From Xinfangfangia pollutisoli (lineage in GTDB: Bacteria > Pseudomonadota > Alphaproteobacteria > Rhodobacterales > Rhodobacteraceae), in contig NZ_JAICBZ010000022.1 of assembly GCF_020179405.1 (NCBI RefSeq), positions 1 through 49,475 on the forward strand: a stretch of 49,475 nt of DNA, in the 5' to 3' direction. Of this stretch, positions 1 through 8,297 are shown piece after piece (position 1 is the stretch's first letter; each line of letters opens with the position of its first letter). Under the pieces are notes generated by a model. It worked only from the letters and a program-made list of their open reading frames with translations. It ran no database searches and was not told the origin of the DNA. Both the position numbers and the translations under genes were made by a program.

Positions 1-63
1 CCTGCGCGGCAGGAACGGGGGCGAAGGGGGCGGATCCGCGCCCTGACCGACGGGGCCGGCTGA
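1..63 (+). CDS. C-terminal tail of upstream gene, possibly waaA (partial)
   Basis: An open frame enters from the left edge and ends at TGA 61-63, overlapping the ATG of lpxK in a TGATG junction. Only about 20 codons are visible, ending in an Ala/Leu/Thr/Asp/Gly-rich tail. The overlap says the two genes are translationally coupled. In Rhodobacterales the gene before lpxK is usually waaA (Kdo transferase), but that identity is inferred from gene order and cannot be read from these residues. Confidence 0.4.
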   Translation, partial: PARQERGRRGRIRALTDGAG

Positions 64-1055
64 TGCGCCCGCCCGCTTTCTGGGACGCCCCGCCCGAAAC
101 TCCCGGCCTGACCGCGCGTCTGCTGGCGCCGCTGGGCGCGCTTTACGCCCGCGCCACGGCGCGGCGGCTGGCGCGCGGCACGCCCTACCGCGCCGCGGTG
201 CCGGTGATCTGCATCGGCAATCTGAACGCGGGCGGCACGGGCAAGACGCCCAGCGCCATCGCGCTGACCGAGCGGCTTCTGGCCCGGGGCCAGCGGCCGA
301 TGCTGGTCTCGCGCGGCTATGGCGGCAGGCTGGAAGGCCCGCTGCAGGTCGACCCGGCCCGCCATTCCGCCGCCGATGTGGGGGATGAACCGCTGTTGCT
401 GTCGGCCTTCGCGCCCACTTTCATCGCCCGCGACCGGGCGGCCGGGGTGCGCGCGGCCGAAGCGGCGGGGGCCAGCGTGATCCTGCTGGATGACGGGTTC
501 CAGAATCCGGCCGTCGAGAAGGATCTGTCTTTGATCGTCGTCGATGCCGAGCGCGGCTTCGGCAATGGGCGCTGCCTGCCCGCGGGCCCGCTGCGCGAGC
601 CGGTGGCAACGGGGCTGGCGCGCGCCGATGCGCTGCTGTCGATCGGCGGGGCCGAGGCGCAGACGGCCTTCGCCGCACGCTGGGGCAAGGCGATCGCCCT
701 GCCGCATCTGACCGGCGCCTTGCGGCCCTTGCAGATGGGAATGGACTGGCAGGGCGAGCGGGTCGTGGCCTTTGCCGGCATCGGCCATCCCGAGAAATTC
801 TTCGCCACCCTGCGCGGCGAGGGGGCCGTTCTGGTGCGCAAAGTGGCGCTGGACGATCACCAGCCGTTTTCCGAAGCCCTGCTGCGCCGGCTGGAGCATG
901 ACGCGGCCCAGGCAGGGGCGCAGCTGGTGACAACCGAGAAGGACGCGGCCCGCCTGCCCGCGGCCTTCCGGCCCAAGGTTCTGGCGCTGGTGGTGCGGTT
1001 GCAGATCGACGACTGGGCGCCGTTGGAGGCGATGCTGGACCGGCTGGGGCTGTAG
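63..1055 (+). CDS. lpxK: tetraacyldisaccharide 4'-kinase LpxK
   Basis: LpxK phosphorylates the 4' position of the tetraacyl disaccharide 1-phosphate precursor of lipid A at the cytoplasmic face of the inner membrane. The 330-residue product has the family length, an N-terminal amphipathic stretch that would sit on the membrane, and the Walker A-like GGTGKT at residues 57-62 after the conserved IGNLNAG. The typical LLDDGFQNP motif lies near residue 140. The ATG overlaps the stop of the upstream frame (TGATG), so no separate ribosome binding site is needed. The gene is followed by a triple-palindrome element and then by dxs in the opposite direction. Identification is from family motifs and is secure. 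Confidence 0.95.
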   Translation: MRPPAFWDAPPETPGLTARLLAPLGALYARATARRLARGTPYRAAVPVICIGNLNAGGTGKTPSAIALTERLLARGQRPMLVSRGYGGRLEGPLQVDPARHSAADVGDEPLLLSAFAPTFIARDRAAGVRAAEAAGASVILLDDGFQNPAVEKDLSLIVVDAERGFGNGRCLPAGPLREPVATGLARADALLSIGGAEAQTAFAARWGKAIALPHLTGALRPLQMGMDWQGERVVAFAGIGHPEKFFATLRGEGAVLVRKVALDDHQPFSEALLRRLEHDAAQAGAQLVTTEKDAARLPAAFRPKVLALVVRLQIDDWAPLEAMLDRLGL

Positions 1056-1060
1056 CGCAT

Positions 1061-1126
1061 CGGAGTTTTCGAAAACTCCGGTCCGTTCTCTTCGAAGAGA
1101 ACGGACAAATTCCTTCAAAGGAATTT
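1061..1126. repeat. Triple abutting palindrome between lpxK and dxs
   Basis: Three hairpins stand head to tail without gaps: a perfect 20-bp palindrome at 1061-1080, a perfect 26-bp palindrome at 1081-1106 and a 9-bp stem with 2-nt loop at 1107-1126. The first two have TTCGAA at the centre. The element lies between the convergent 3' ends of lpxK and dxs, where it could end transcription from both sides, but it lacks a clear T-tract and looks more like a dispersed palindromic repeat. Confidence 0.85.
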
Positions 1127-1143
1127 GCGCCCGCCCCCCTCGG

Positions 1144-3072
1144 TCAGGCGCGCCGTTCCAGCGTGGCGATGCCCAGCACCTCCAGCACCTTGGCCTCGAT
1201 CTGCGGCGCCTCCATCCCGGCCACGCGATACATCGCCTCGGGGCTGGCCTGATCGATGAAGATATCGGGCAGAACCATGCTGCGGAATTTCAGCCCGCGG
1301 TCGAAGATGCCCGCCTCGGCCAGAAGCTGCGCGACCTGGCTGCCGAAGCCGCCCACCGCGCCTTCCTCGATGCAGATCAGCGCCTCATGTTCGGCCACCA
1401 GCCGCAGGATCAGATCGCGGTCCAGCGGCTTGGCAAAGCGCGCATCGGCCACGGTGGGCGCCAGACCGCGCGCCGCCAGCGATTCCGCGGCCTTCAGCAC
1501 TTCGGCCAGGCGCGTGCCGAAGGACAGCACCGCCACCCGCGCGCCTTCGCGCATCACCCGGCCACGGCCGATTTCCAGCGGCACGCCGCGCGCCGGCATC
1601 TCGACCCCGCACCCTTCGCCGCGCGGATAGCGGAAGGCGATCGGCCCCTCATCCCAGGCCGCGGCCGTTGCCACCATATGGCGCAATTCGGCCTCATCGG
1701 CCGCGGCCATCACCACGATGCCCGGCAGATTGGCCAGGAAGGCCGTGTCAAACGCCCCGGCATGGGTTGCGCCATCGGCGCCCACCAGCCCGGCCCGGTC
1801 AATGGCAAAGCGCACCGGCAGGCGCTGGATCGCCACGTCATGCACGACCTGATCGTAACCGCGCTGCAGGAAGGTGGAATAAAGCGCGCAGAACGGCTTC
1901 AGCCCGCCCGCCGCCATGCCGGCGGCAAAGGTCACCGCATGCTGTTCGGCAATGCCCACATCGAACATCCGGCGCGGGAAGCGGGTTGCGAACAGGTCCA
2001 GCCCCGTCCCGTCCGGCATTGCCGCCGTGACGCCCACGATCTTCTCGTCGCGCTCGGCCTCTTGCAGCAGGCTTTCGGCGAAGACCTTGGTGTAGGAGGG
2101 CGCGTTCGAGGGCGTCTTCTTCTGCTCGCCGGTGACCAGATCGAACTTCGCCCGCGCATGGCCCTTGTCGGCCGACAGTTCGGCGGGCGCATAGCCCTTG
2201 CCCTTCTTGGTCAGCACATGGATCAGCATCGGCCCGGTGGCGCGTGCATGCACGGTGCGCAGAACCGGCAGCAACTGGTCCAGATCATGGCCGTCGATCG
2301 GCCCGACATAGGAAAAGCCCAGCGCCTCGAACAGGGTGCCGCCAACGGCCATGCCCTTCAGCATCTCTTTCGCCCGCCGCGCGCCATCCTGCAACGGCCC
2401 GGGCAGAAGTCCGACAAAGCCCTTGGCGACCTGTTTCAGGTCCTGCATCGGCGCTTCGGCGTAAAGCTTGCTCAGGTAAGACGACAGCGCCCCAACCGGC
2501 GGGGCGATCGACATTTCATTGTCGTTCAGGATGACGAACAGCCGCTTGCCCAGATGGCCGGCATTGTTCATCGCCTCAAACGCCATGCCCGCGCTCATGG
2601 CGCCATCGCCGATCACCGCCACGGCATCGCCCGGATCGCCGCCCAGATCGGCCGCCACCTTGAAGCCCAGCGCCGCCGAGATCGAGGTCGAGGAATGCGC
2701 CGCCCCGAACGGGTCATAGGGGCTTTCGCTGCGCTTGGTGAAACCCGACAGGCCCCCTTCCATCCGCAGGGTGCGGATGCGGTCGCGCCGCCCGGTCAGG
2801 ATCTTGTGCGGATAGCACTGGTGGCCGACATCCCAGATGATCTTGTCGCGCGGCGCGTCAAACACGGCATGCAGCGCCACGGTCAATTCGACCACACCCA
2901 GCCCCGCGCCCAGATGGCCGCCCGTGACGGAAACGGCCGAAACCGTCTCGGCCCGCAATTCATCGGCCAGCTGCCGCAGCTCGCGGTCGGACAGCGCCTT
3001 CAGGTCGCCGGGGAAATGCACCCGGTCAAGCAGCGGTGTGGCGGGCAGCGGGGTGGCGGGGCGGTCGGCCAT
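1144..3072 (-). CDS. dxs: 1-deoxy-D-xylulose-5-phosphate synthase
   Basis: Dxs condenses pyruvate with glyceraldehyde 3-phosphate in the first step of the MEP pathway and supplies the isoprenoid, quinone and carotenoid routes. The 642-residue protein shows the N-terminal [17 protein letters not shown] region, the thiamine diphosphate binding motif beginning [10 protein letters not shown], the [15 protein letters not shown] motif of the transketolase pyrimidine-binding domain, and a C-terminal transketolase domain. It is the last gene of a minus-strand run after ispA, with a 12-nt gap, so C5 precursor synthesis and prenyl chain building are made together. Length and motifs are those of an intact enzyme. 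Confidence 0.97.
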   Translation of the reverse strand: MADRPATPLPATPLLDRVHFPGDLKALSDRELRQLADELRAETVSAVSVTGGHLGAGLGVVELTVALHAVFDAPRDKIIWDVGHQCYPHKILTGRRDRIRTLRMEGGLSGFTKRSESPYDPFGAAHSSTSISAALGFKVAADLGGDPGDAVAVIGDGAMSAGMAFEAMNNAGHLGKRLFVILNDNEMSIAPPVGALSSYLSKLYAEAPMQDLKQVAKGFVGLLPGPLQDGARRAKEMLKGMAVGGTLFEALGFSYVGPIDGHDLDQLLPVLRTVHARATGPMLIHVLTKKGKGYAPAELSADKGHARAKFDLVTGEQKKTPSNAPSYTKVFAESLLQEAERDEKIVGVTAAMPDGTGLDLFATRFPRRMFDVGIAEQHAVTFAAGMAAGGLKPFCALYSTFLQRGYDQVVHDVAIQRLPVRFAIDRAGLVGADGATHAGAFDTAFLANLPGIVVMAAADEAELRHMVATAAAWDEGPIAFRYPRGEGCGVEMPARGVPLEIGRGRVMREGARVAVLSFGTRLAEVLKAAESLAARGLAPTVADARFAKPLDRDLILRLVAEHEALICIEEGAVGGFGSQVAQLLAEAGIFDRGLKFRSMVLPDIFIDQASPEAMYRVAGMEAPQIEAKVLEVLGIATLERRA

Positions 3073-3084
3073 GGAGCCTCCAGT

Positions 3085-3954
3085 TCAGCTGTCGCGCGAG
3101 ATAGAGAAACGCGCCGCCGCGATCAAGTAAGCTGCCGCTTCTCCGTAGGGTTCCAGCAGGCTTTCCGCCTGTTCGACCAGCGCCTCCGCCTGCACGCGCG
3201 CGCCGTCCAACCCCAGAAGCGAGACGAAGGTGGCCTTGCCCGCCGCCGCATCCTTGCCCAGACGCTTGCCGGCCGCCTGTTCCGAGCCGGTCACATCCAG
3301 AATGTCATCGGCGATCTGGAAGGCCAGGCCCAGCGCCTCGGCATAGGCGCGCAAGGGCGCCGGATCGGCCCCGGCCAGGATGGCGCCGGCCTCGGCGGAA
3401 AAGCGGATCAAGGCGCCGGTCTTGCCGGCCTGCAATTCCGTGATCTCGTCCAAGGACAGCGCGCGGCCGGCGGTTTCGGCGGCAATGTCCAGGGCCTGGC
3501 CCAGCACCATGCCCTGGGCGCCACTGGCCCGCGCCAGCCCGGCGACCAAGGCGATCCGCTGCTCGGCCCCGCCCAGCGCCGGATCTGCCAGCAATTCGAA
3601 AGCCAGGGTCTGCAGCGCGTCGCCGGCCAGAATCGCCGTGGCCTCGTCCCATTTCACATGCAGCGTGGGCTGGCCACGGCGCAGATCGTCATCATCCATC
3701 GCGGGCAGATCGTCATGCACCAGCGAATAGGCATGCAGGGCTTCCACCGCCGCCGCCGCCGAAACCGCCCGCTCGGCCGAGACGCCCAGCATCCGGGCCG
3801 ATTCCAGCACCAGAAAGCCGCGCAGCCTTTTGCCGCCGCGCAGCGCATAGCGCATGGCATGGACGACCGGCTGATCCGGGAAATCCGCCAAAGCCTCATC
3901 CAGCCGCAGGGCGATCCGCTGGGCGTCGCCGGCCAGCCGTTCGGGAAAGCTCAC
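3085..3954 (-). CDS. ispA: Farnesyl/geranylgeranyl diphosphate synthase (IspA family)
   Basis: This short-chain E-prenyl diphosphate synthase joins IPP to allylic diphosphates, most likely producing farnesyl diphosphate. The first aspartate-rich motif appears as VHDDLPAMDDDDLRRG and the second as FQIADDILDV, both complete. I choose the GTG at 3954, giving 289 residues starting VSFPERLAGDAQ, because it overlaps the xseB stop codon as GTGA and matches the family N-terminus; the frame stays open further upstream inside xseB, but that extension is low-complexity and unlike the family. xseB upstream and dxs downstream make a classical xseB-ispA-dxs operon. Confidence 0.93.
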   Translation of the reverse strand: MSFPERLAGDAQRIALRLDEALADFPDQPVVHAMRYALRGGKRLRGFLVLESARMLGVSAERAVSAAAAVEALHAYSLVHDDLPAMDDDDLRRGQPTLHVKWDEATAILAGDALQTLAFELLADPALGGAEQRIALVAGLARASGAQGMVLGQALDIAAETAGRALSLDEITELQAGKTGALIRFSAEAGAILAGADPAPLRAYAEALGLAFQIADDILDVTGSEQAAGKRLGKDAAAGKATFVSLLGLDGARVQAEALVEQAESLLEPYGEAAAYLIAAARFSISRDS

Positions 3955-4190
3955 AGCCCCTCCACCGGATCCGTGCCCACGGCACGGCCCTCGGCCAGGC
4001 GGATCTTCTCCACCTTCTCTTCGGCATCCTTCAGCCGTGCCGCGCAATGCGCCTTCAGCGCCGCGCCGCGCTCATACAGCGCGATCGACTGGTCCAGCGG
4101 CACATCGCCGCGTTCCAGCTGCCCGACCACGGTTTCCAGCGCGGCGAGCGCCTCTTCGAAGCTCATCTCCGCCACGGATTTCTCGCTCAT
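3951..4190 (-). CDS. xseB: Exodeoxyribonuclease VII small subunit
   Basis: The 79-residue product has the family signature MSFEEALAALETVVGQLERGDVPLDQSIALYERG followed by a charged helix. It would bind the XseA large subunit to form the exonuclease that trims single-stranded DNA during repair; xseA is not in this window. The start at 4190 overlaps the stop of the HDAC gene as ATGA; an internal ATG at residue 9 is an alternative. The stop overlaps the GTG of ispA. Function in DNA repair is unrelated to its isoprenoid neighbours, but this gene order is common in proteobacteria. Confidence 0.93.
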   Translation of the reverse strand: MSEKSVAEMSFEEALAALETVVGQLERGDVPLDQSIALYERGAALKAHCAARLKDAEEKVEKIRLAEGRAVGTDPVEGL

Positions 4191-5095
4191 GCCTCACGCC
4201 TCGCCATCTCGCCCACATAGGCGCCGGCACTTTCGGCCAGCGCCGCCAGATCATAACCGCCTTCCAGGGCCGAGACCACCCGCCCGCCGGACACTTCCCA
4301 CAACCGCGCGGCCAGCCAGCGGAAATCCTCCGCCTCCCAGTCCAGCTGCGCCAAAGGATCGTCGCGATGCGCATCGAACCCGGCCGAGACGATCAGCAGC
4401 TCGGGCCGCCAGTCGGCCAGCGCCGGCAGGATCGCGCGCTCATAGGCGGCGCGCATCTGGGCGCCGCCTGTGCCGGGGCGCAGCGGCAGGTTCAGCATCT
4501 GGCCAAAGGCGCCGCGGTCCTCCGCCCCGCCGGTGCCCGGATAAAGCGGCATCTGATGCGACGAGGCGAACAGGCAGCGCTCTTCCTGCCACAGCAGATC
4601 CTGGGTGCCATTGCCATGATGCACGTCGAAATCGACCACGGCGACGCGCGACAGGCCGTGGTGATCCAGCGCCCGCTTCACCCCCACCGCGACCGAGCCG
4701 AACAGGCAGAACCCCATCGCACGCGCGGTCTCGGCATGATGGCCCGGTGGCCGTGCGGCCACGAAGGCCGCGCCGGCCTCGCCCGCGACCACCGCATCCA
4801 CCGCCGCGCAAACCCCGCCCACCGCACGCAGGGCCGCCGCGAAAGACCCCGGCGCAAGAAAGGTGTCGCCATCCAGCTGCGCCCAGCCCTGATCCGGCAC
4901 CGCGCCCTTCACCCGCGCCAGATAGGCGGCGGGATGGCAGCGCAGCACCTCGGCCTCGTCCGCCAGCGGACAGTCGCACCGCGCCAGCACGATCCCGGCC
5001 AGCCCGGCCTCGACCGCCGCCAGCCGCTCCACCCGCTCGGGGTGCCCCGGCGGCGTCACATGGCCCAGACAATCGGCATGGGAAAAAACCAGCAC
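4187..5095 (-). CDS. HDAC-superfamily deacetylase (acetylpolyamine/acetoin-type)
   Basis: A 302-residue class II-like histone deacetylase homologue, a zinc amidohydrolase. Visible motifs are the RPPGHHAE histidine pair, the metal-binding DFDVHHGNGTQ, a second conserved block ending LIVSAGFDAHRDDPL, and EGGYDL near the C-terminus. Bacterial members remove acetyl groups from polyamines or from lysines of metabolic enzymes; which substrate applies here cannot be told from sequence. A clear ribosome binding site (AGGAAGG) precedes the ATG. It is the first gene of the HDAC-xseB-ispA-dxs run, separated from petR by a GC-rich repeat. Confidence 0.9.
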   Translation of the reverse strand: MLVFSHADCLGHVTPPGHPERVERLAAVEAGLAGIVLARCDCPLADEAEVLRCHPAAYLARVKGAVPDQGWAQLDGDTFLAPGSFAAALRAVGGVCAAVDAVVAGEAGAAFVAARPPGHHAETARAMGFCLFGSVAVGVKRALDHHGLSRVAVVDFDVHHGNGTQDLLWQEERCLFASSHQMPLYPGTGGAEDRGAFGQMLNLPLRPGTGGAQMRAAYERAILPALADWRPELLIVSAGFDAHRDDPLAQLDWEAEDFRWLAARLWEVSGGRVVSALEGGYDLAALAESAGAYVGEMARREA

Positions 5096-5116
5096 GTGCC
5101 GCCTTCCTCTCTGTCC

Positions 5117-5150
5117 AAATATCCCGGGGTCCGGGGCAGAGCCCCGGGCG
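5117..5150 (-). repeat. GC-rich intergenic repeat, copy 1
   Basis: Read on the minus strand, this element has a hairpin-forming CCCGGGG...CCCCGG core, then CCGGACCCCGGGATATTT, ending 22 nt before the HDAC start codon. A second copy in the same orientation relative to its downstream gene lies at 26381-26430 before queG. It also follows the petR stop, so it may double as a terminator. Confidence 0.7.
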
Positions 5151-5161
5151 CCTGCCGCCCC

Positions 5162-5869
5162 TCAATCCGGGGCGAGCATATAGCCTTCGCCCCGCACGGT
5201 CTGCAGATAGCGCGGCGCCTTGGGGTCGTCCTCGATCTTGCGCCGCAGGCGGGTGATCTGCACATCGACCGCGCGTTCCTGCGCCGCATCCTCGCGGCCC
5301 AGATCGGCAACCAGCCGTTCGCGGCTCATCGCAGCACCTGGCGCCGCCGCGAACAGCCGCATCAGCGCGGCCTCGGTCGCGGTCAGCCGGATCGGCGCCT
5401 CGCCGCGCCACAATTCGCCACGGTCCATGTCATAGCGCACCGCGCCCAGATGCAGCACCTTGGGCGCCGGTTCGGCGGCACGCGCCTGCGGCACCCGGCG
5501 CAGGATCGCATTGATCCGCAGCAGCAGTTCCTTCGGCTCGAAGGGCTTGACCAGATAGTCATCCGCCCCGGCCTCGAACCCCTCGATCCGGTTCGAGGTC
5601 TCGCCCTTGGCGGTCAGCAGCAGAATCGGCACCGCCATGACCTTGCGCAGATCGCGGGTCAGGCTGATGCCATCCTCGCCCGGCATCATCACATCCAGCA
5701 CGATCAGATCGAAGTCCAGCCCGGCCAGCAGCCGCCGCGCCTGCGCCGCATCCTTGGCGACCGTGACCAGAAACCCGTTTCGGATCAGGAACTTCTGCAG
5801 CAGGCCCCGGATACGTTCATCATCATCGACGACCAGAAGGTGGGGCTCTGCCCCTGCCTGTCCCGACAT
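5162..5869 (-). CDS. petR: OmpR-family response regulator (PetR-like)
   Basis: A receiver domain in the first 120 residues (DDDE acidic pocket, phospho-accepting Asp in FDLIVLDVMMPGEDG, conserved Lys in DDYLVKPF) is followed by a winged-helix DNA-binding domain ending in RGEGYMLAPD. The pairing with an upstream MarR-type gene is the petP-petR arrangement known from Rhodobacter, where PetR is required for expression of respiratory and photosynthetic electron-transport functions. I place the start at 5869, 13 nt after the petP stop and behind a purine-rich AAGGGGG site; an ATG at 5893 overlapping petP is possible. No cognate histidine kinase is adjacent, which fits an orphan pair. Confidence 0.85.
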   Translation of the reverse strand: MSGQAGAEPHLLVVDDDERIRGLLQKFLIRNGFLVTVAKDAAQARRLLAGLDFDLIVLDVMMPGEDGISLTRDLRKVMAVPILLLTAKGETSNRIEGFEAGADDYLVKPFEPKELLLRINAILRRVPQARAAEPAPKVLHLGAVRYDMDRGELWRGEAPIRLTATEAALMRLFAAAPGAAMSRERLVADLGREDAAQERAVDVQITRLRRKIEDDPKAPRYLQTVRGEGYMLAPD

Positions 5870-5882
5870 CTCCGCCCCCTTC

Positions 5883-6377
5883 CTAGCCGCCATCCCTGAG
5901 CCGGTTGTATTGGCTGCGCATCTCGGGGTCCATCATCGCTTCCAGAACCTGCCGGAAGCCGGCCACCGCCGCCGGCCCCGCCGCGCGATAGGCCGCGCGC
6001 ATCCGCGCCCGCTGCGCATCCGACAGGGCGCGTTCCAGCGCCTCGCCCTTCTCGGTCAGGAACAGGTGCCGCTCGCGCGCATCGGCCTTGCCCTTTTCGC
6101 TTTTCACATGCCCGTCGTCGATCAGCGTGCGCAGCACCCGGTTCAGCGACTGTTTGGTGACCCCCAGGATCGCCAGCAGGTTTGACACGGTGGTCCCGGG
6201 CGAGCGATGGATGAAATGCACCGCGCGGTGATGCGCGCGTCCGTAATCCAGGCCTTCCAGAATCCGGTCCGGGTCGGCGGTAAAGCCGCGATAGGCGAAG
6301 AACATCGCCTCGATGCCCTTGCGCAACTGTTCGTCGGTCAGAAAGAGAAGGCTTTCGCCTCCTGCCACTTCGGCCAT
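5883..6377 (-). CDS. petP: MarR-family regulator (PetP-like)
   Basis: A 164-residue winged-helix protein of the MarR family: the central helix-turn-helix reads VSNLLAILGVTKQSLNRVLRTLIDDGHV, followed by the charged wing KADARERHLFLTEKG. It lies directly before petR and divergent from ilvE. The start has a good ribosome binding site (AAAGGAG). A perfect 6-3-6 inverted repeat at 6417-6431 in the shared promoter region is a candidate site for this protein or for PetR. In this window the pair is not next to cytochrome bc1 genes, so its target here is inferred from the Rhodobacter pair. Confidence 0.85.
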   Translation of the reverse strand: MAEVAGGESLLFLTDEQLRKGIEAMFFAYRGFTADPDRILEGLDYGRAHHRAVHFIHRSPGTTVSNLLAILGVTKQSLNRVLRTLIDDGHVKSEKGKADARERHLFLTEKGEALERALSDAQRARMRAAYRAAGPAAVAGFRQVLEAMMDPEMRSQYNRLRDGG

Positions 6378-6416
6378 GCCTGTCTCCTTTTCGAAAGGAA
6401 TTTACGTCAGCCTTGT

Positions 6417-6431
6417 TGACTTTCCAAGTCA
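6417..6431. promoter_or_regulatory. Inverted repeat between petP and ilvE
   Basis: TGACTT-TCC-AAGTCA is a perfect inverted repeat with 6-bp arms. On the plus strand it overlaps a TTGACT hexamer that could serve as the -35 of an ilvE promoter, with TAGCGA 17 nt further on as a weak -10. A MarR-type dimer site of this size is plausible; the binding protein is not shown by sequence. Confidence 0.5.
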
Positions 6432-6517
6432 TAAAGCGTAGCGAGTCGGCGCCTTGACGCAACTTCGTGTCCGATCCGGACCCAATCTGCGCAAGATTCG
6501 AAAATCAGGAGGCCGAG

Positions 6518-7384
6518 ATGGCGGCATATGACGATCGTGACGGGTTCATCTGGATGGATGGCAAACTGGTGGAATGGCGGGACGCGAAGGTCCACCTTCT
6601 GACCCACGCTCTGCATTATGCCTCGGCCGTATTCGAGGGCGAGCGCTGCTACAGCGGCAAGATCTTCAAGGGGCATGAGCATTCCGAACGGCTGATCCGC
6701 TCGGGCAAGCTGCTGGACATGGACATTCCCTGGACCGCCGACGAAATCGACGCGGCCAAGGAAGCCACGCTGAAGGCCAATGGCCTGACCGACGCCTATA
6801 TCCGCGCCATCGCCTTCCGCGGCGCGGGCGAGGAAATGGGGGTCGCCAGCCACGGCAACCCGGTGCGTCTGGGCATCGCCTGCTGGACCTGGGGCGCCTA
6901 TTACGGCGACGCCAAGTTCAAGGGCGCGAAGCTGGACATCTCGAAATGGAAGCGGCCCTCGCCGGAAACCATTCCGTCCGAAGCCAAGGCCGCCGGCCTG
7001 TACATGATCTGCACCATGTCCAAGCACGCGGCCATGGCCAAGGGCTGCTCGGATGCGATGATGTTCGACTATCGCGGCTATGTGGCCGAGGCGACCGGGG
7101 CGAACATCTTCTTCGTCAAGGATGGCGAAGTGCATACGCCGCTGGCCGATTGCTTCCTGAACGGGATCACCCGGCAGACCGTCATCCAGATGATGAAGGA
7201 CATGCAGATCAAGGTGCATGAGCGGCACATAATGCCGGAAGAGCTGGAAGGCTTCGAACAGTGCTGGCTGACCGGCACGGCGGCCGAGGTGACCCCGGTC
7301 GGCCAGATCGGCGACTATAATTTCGAAGTGGGCGAGCTGACCAAGCGCGTCGCCACCGCTTACGAAAAGCTCGTGCGCGCCTAA
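6518..7384 (+). CDS. ilvE: Branched-chain amino acid aminotransferase
   Basis: A 288-residue fold-type IV PLP aminotransferase that interconverts Leu, Ile and Val with their 2-oxo acids. The N-terminus FIWMDGKLVEWRDAKVHLLTHALHYASAVFEG and the block TMSKHAAMAKGCSDAMMFDYRGYVAEATGANIFFVKDG are characteristic, as is the C-terminal LTGTAAEVTPV. I use the ATG at 6518 because a perfect AGGAGG sits five bases before it; the frame is open further upstream through the promoter region. It is a single gene, divergent from petP and ended by a strong hairpin at 7409-7434. Confidence 0.95.
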   Translation: MAAYDDRDGFIWMDGKLVEWRDAKVHLLTHALHYASAVFEGERCYSGKIFKGHEHSERLIRSGKLLDMDIPWTADEIDAAKEATLKANGLTDAYIRAIAFRGAGEEMGVASHGNPVRLGIACWTWGAYYGDAKFKGAKLDISKWKRPSPETIPSEAKAAGLYMICTMSKHAAMAKGCSDAMMFDYRGYVAEATGANIFFVKDGEVHTPLADCFLNGITRQTVIQMMKDMQIKVHERHIMPEELEGFEQCWLTGTAAEVTPVGQIGDYNFEVGELTKRVATAYEKLVRA

Positions 7385-7408
7385 GGTCTTTGGCCGCGCC
7401 TGAAGGAA

Positions 7409-7434
7409 CGGGGGTCTGCGCTGGCAGGCCCCCG
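7409..7434. terminator. Terminator between ilvE and the DUF1028 gene
   Basis: An 11-bp stem (one G-T pair) with a GCTG loop, followed by a short T-containing stretch. It lies between two convergent genes and can serve both. Confidence 0.75.
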
Positions 7435-7448
7435 TCTCATTTGCAGGC

Positions 7449-8165
7449 TCAGTCAGGCTGGCGCGGGGCCACGACCGGATCGGCGGCCAGGATCGCCCGG
7501 TCGGCACGGCAGGGGTCGGCAGCGACGGGCACGGCATGGGTCCAGGCGGCATAGCTGCCCGAGGTCGCGGCGCGGTGCAGCGCCTGCAGATCGGCCAGCG
7601 GATCTTCGGACAGGTCGATGCGCAGGCTTAACGGCGGGCGGCTTTCCGACAGGACCAGGATCGCCGCCGATTTCAGCCCCCGCACATCGCCCCCCATGGC
7701 CTGTGCCGCCTTCAGCGCCGCGATCAGCCGGGCGCCGGGGTCGGCTGCGGCATCGGGCAGGCTGTCATAGCCGTCGAACAGCGCCTGCAGCACCGCCGGA
7801 CGGGCCAGGATATTGCCGGCCGCCACCCGCCCCGGCCGGGCAAGATGGGCGCAAAGCGGCAGGTTCTCGGCCCCGCTATGGCCGGCCGTGCCGCCCCGCA
7901 TGTCCAGCGCCGACAATTGCCGCCAGGCGCGGTTGGGATCGGGGCCGACCACCTGCTGCACCGCCGCCTCGGCCGCCTCGCCCCTTCCCATCAGGTCCAG
8001 AACCGATTCCCCCCAGAAGGTGCTGGGCGCCGCACCCTGGCTGGCCGACAGACCAGCCCCCCAGCGCCCGCGCAACACCCATCCGCCCACGCAAAGCGAG
8101 CCGGTGGCGGCCGCTCCGGCCAGAATGCCTGTTTCCTCATCGCGGATCAGTAGCGAAAAAGTCAT
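7449..8165 (-). CDS. DUF1028 family protein (Ntn-hydrolase-like)
   Basis: A 238-residue protein starting MTFSLLIRDEETGILAGAAATGSLCVGG, the pattern of DUF1028 proteins, which are thought to have an N-terminal-nucleophile hydrolase-like fold; the substrate is unknown. The family is typically found with peptide or amino-acid utilisation genes, and here it is divergent from a peptide-type ABC importer operon with a shared 132-nt promoter region. The start at 8165 is chosen from the family N-terminus; the frame is open 28 codons further upstream but that part is unlike the family and crosses the promoter region. The product has no signal peptide, so it acts in the cytoplasm. Confidence 0.85.
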   Translation of the reverse strand: MTFSLLIRDEETGILAGAAATGSLCVGGWVLRGRWGAGLSASQGAAPSTFWGESVLDLMGRGEAAEAAVQQVVGPDPNRAWRQLSALDMRGGTAGHSGAENLPLCAHLARPGRVAAGNILARPAVLQALFDGYDSLPDAAADPGARLIAALKAAQAMGGDVRGLKSAAILVLSESRPPLSLRIDLSEDPLADLQALHRAATSGSYAAWTHAVPVAADPCRADRAILAADPVVAPRQPD

Positions 8166-8247
8166 GTCTTTCCCAAGGCTTGGGCCGACACCCCCGGGAT
8201 GCGGCGCATTTTGCCGGCCCAGATTACGCAAAAACCCTATCGCTTTC

Positions 8248-8265
8248 AATTTATCATGATAAATT
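8248..8265. promoter_or_regulatory. 18-bp perfect palindrome upstream of ABC operon
   Basis: AATTTATCATGATAAATT is perfectly symmetrical and strikingly AT-rich against its surroundings. It lies 32 nt before the start of the binding-protein gene and 82 nt before the divergent DUF1028 gene. Its size and centre suit a GntR/FCD dimer, and the operon carries such a regulator as its last gene, so autoregulation by that protein is the simplest reading. Confidence 0.6.
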
Positions 8266-8297
8266 TACCGAAAACACCATGCCAACAGGAGATCCCC

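Noticed and set aside
1387-5256. Long plus-strand open frame opposite dxs, ispA, xseB and the HDAC gene
   Set aside because: It crosses four well-defined minus-strand genes and their junctions; its composition is a codon-bias shadow.
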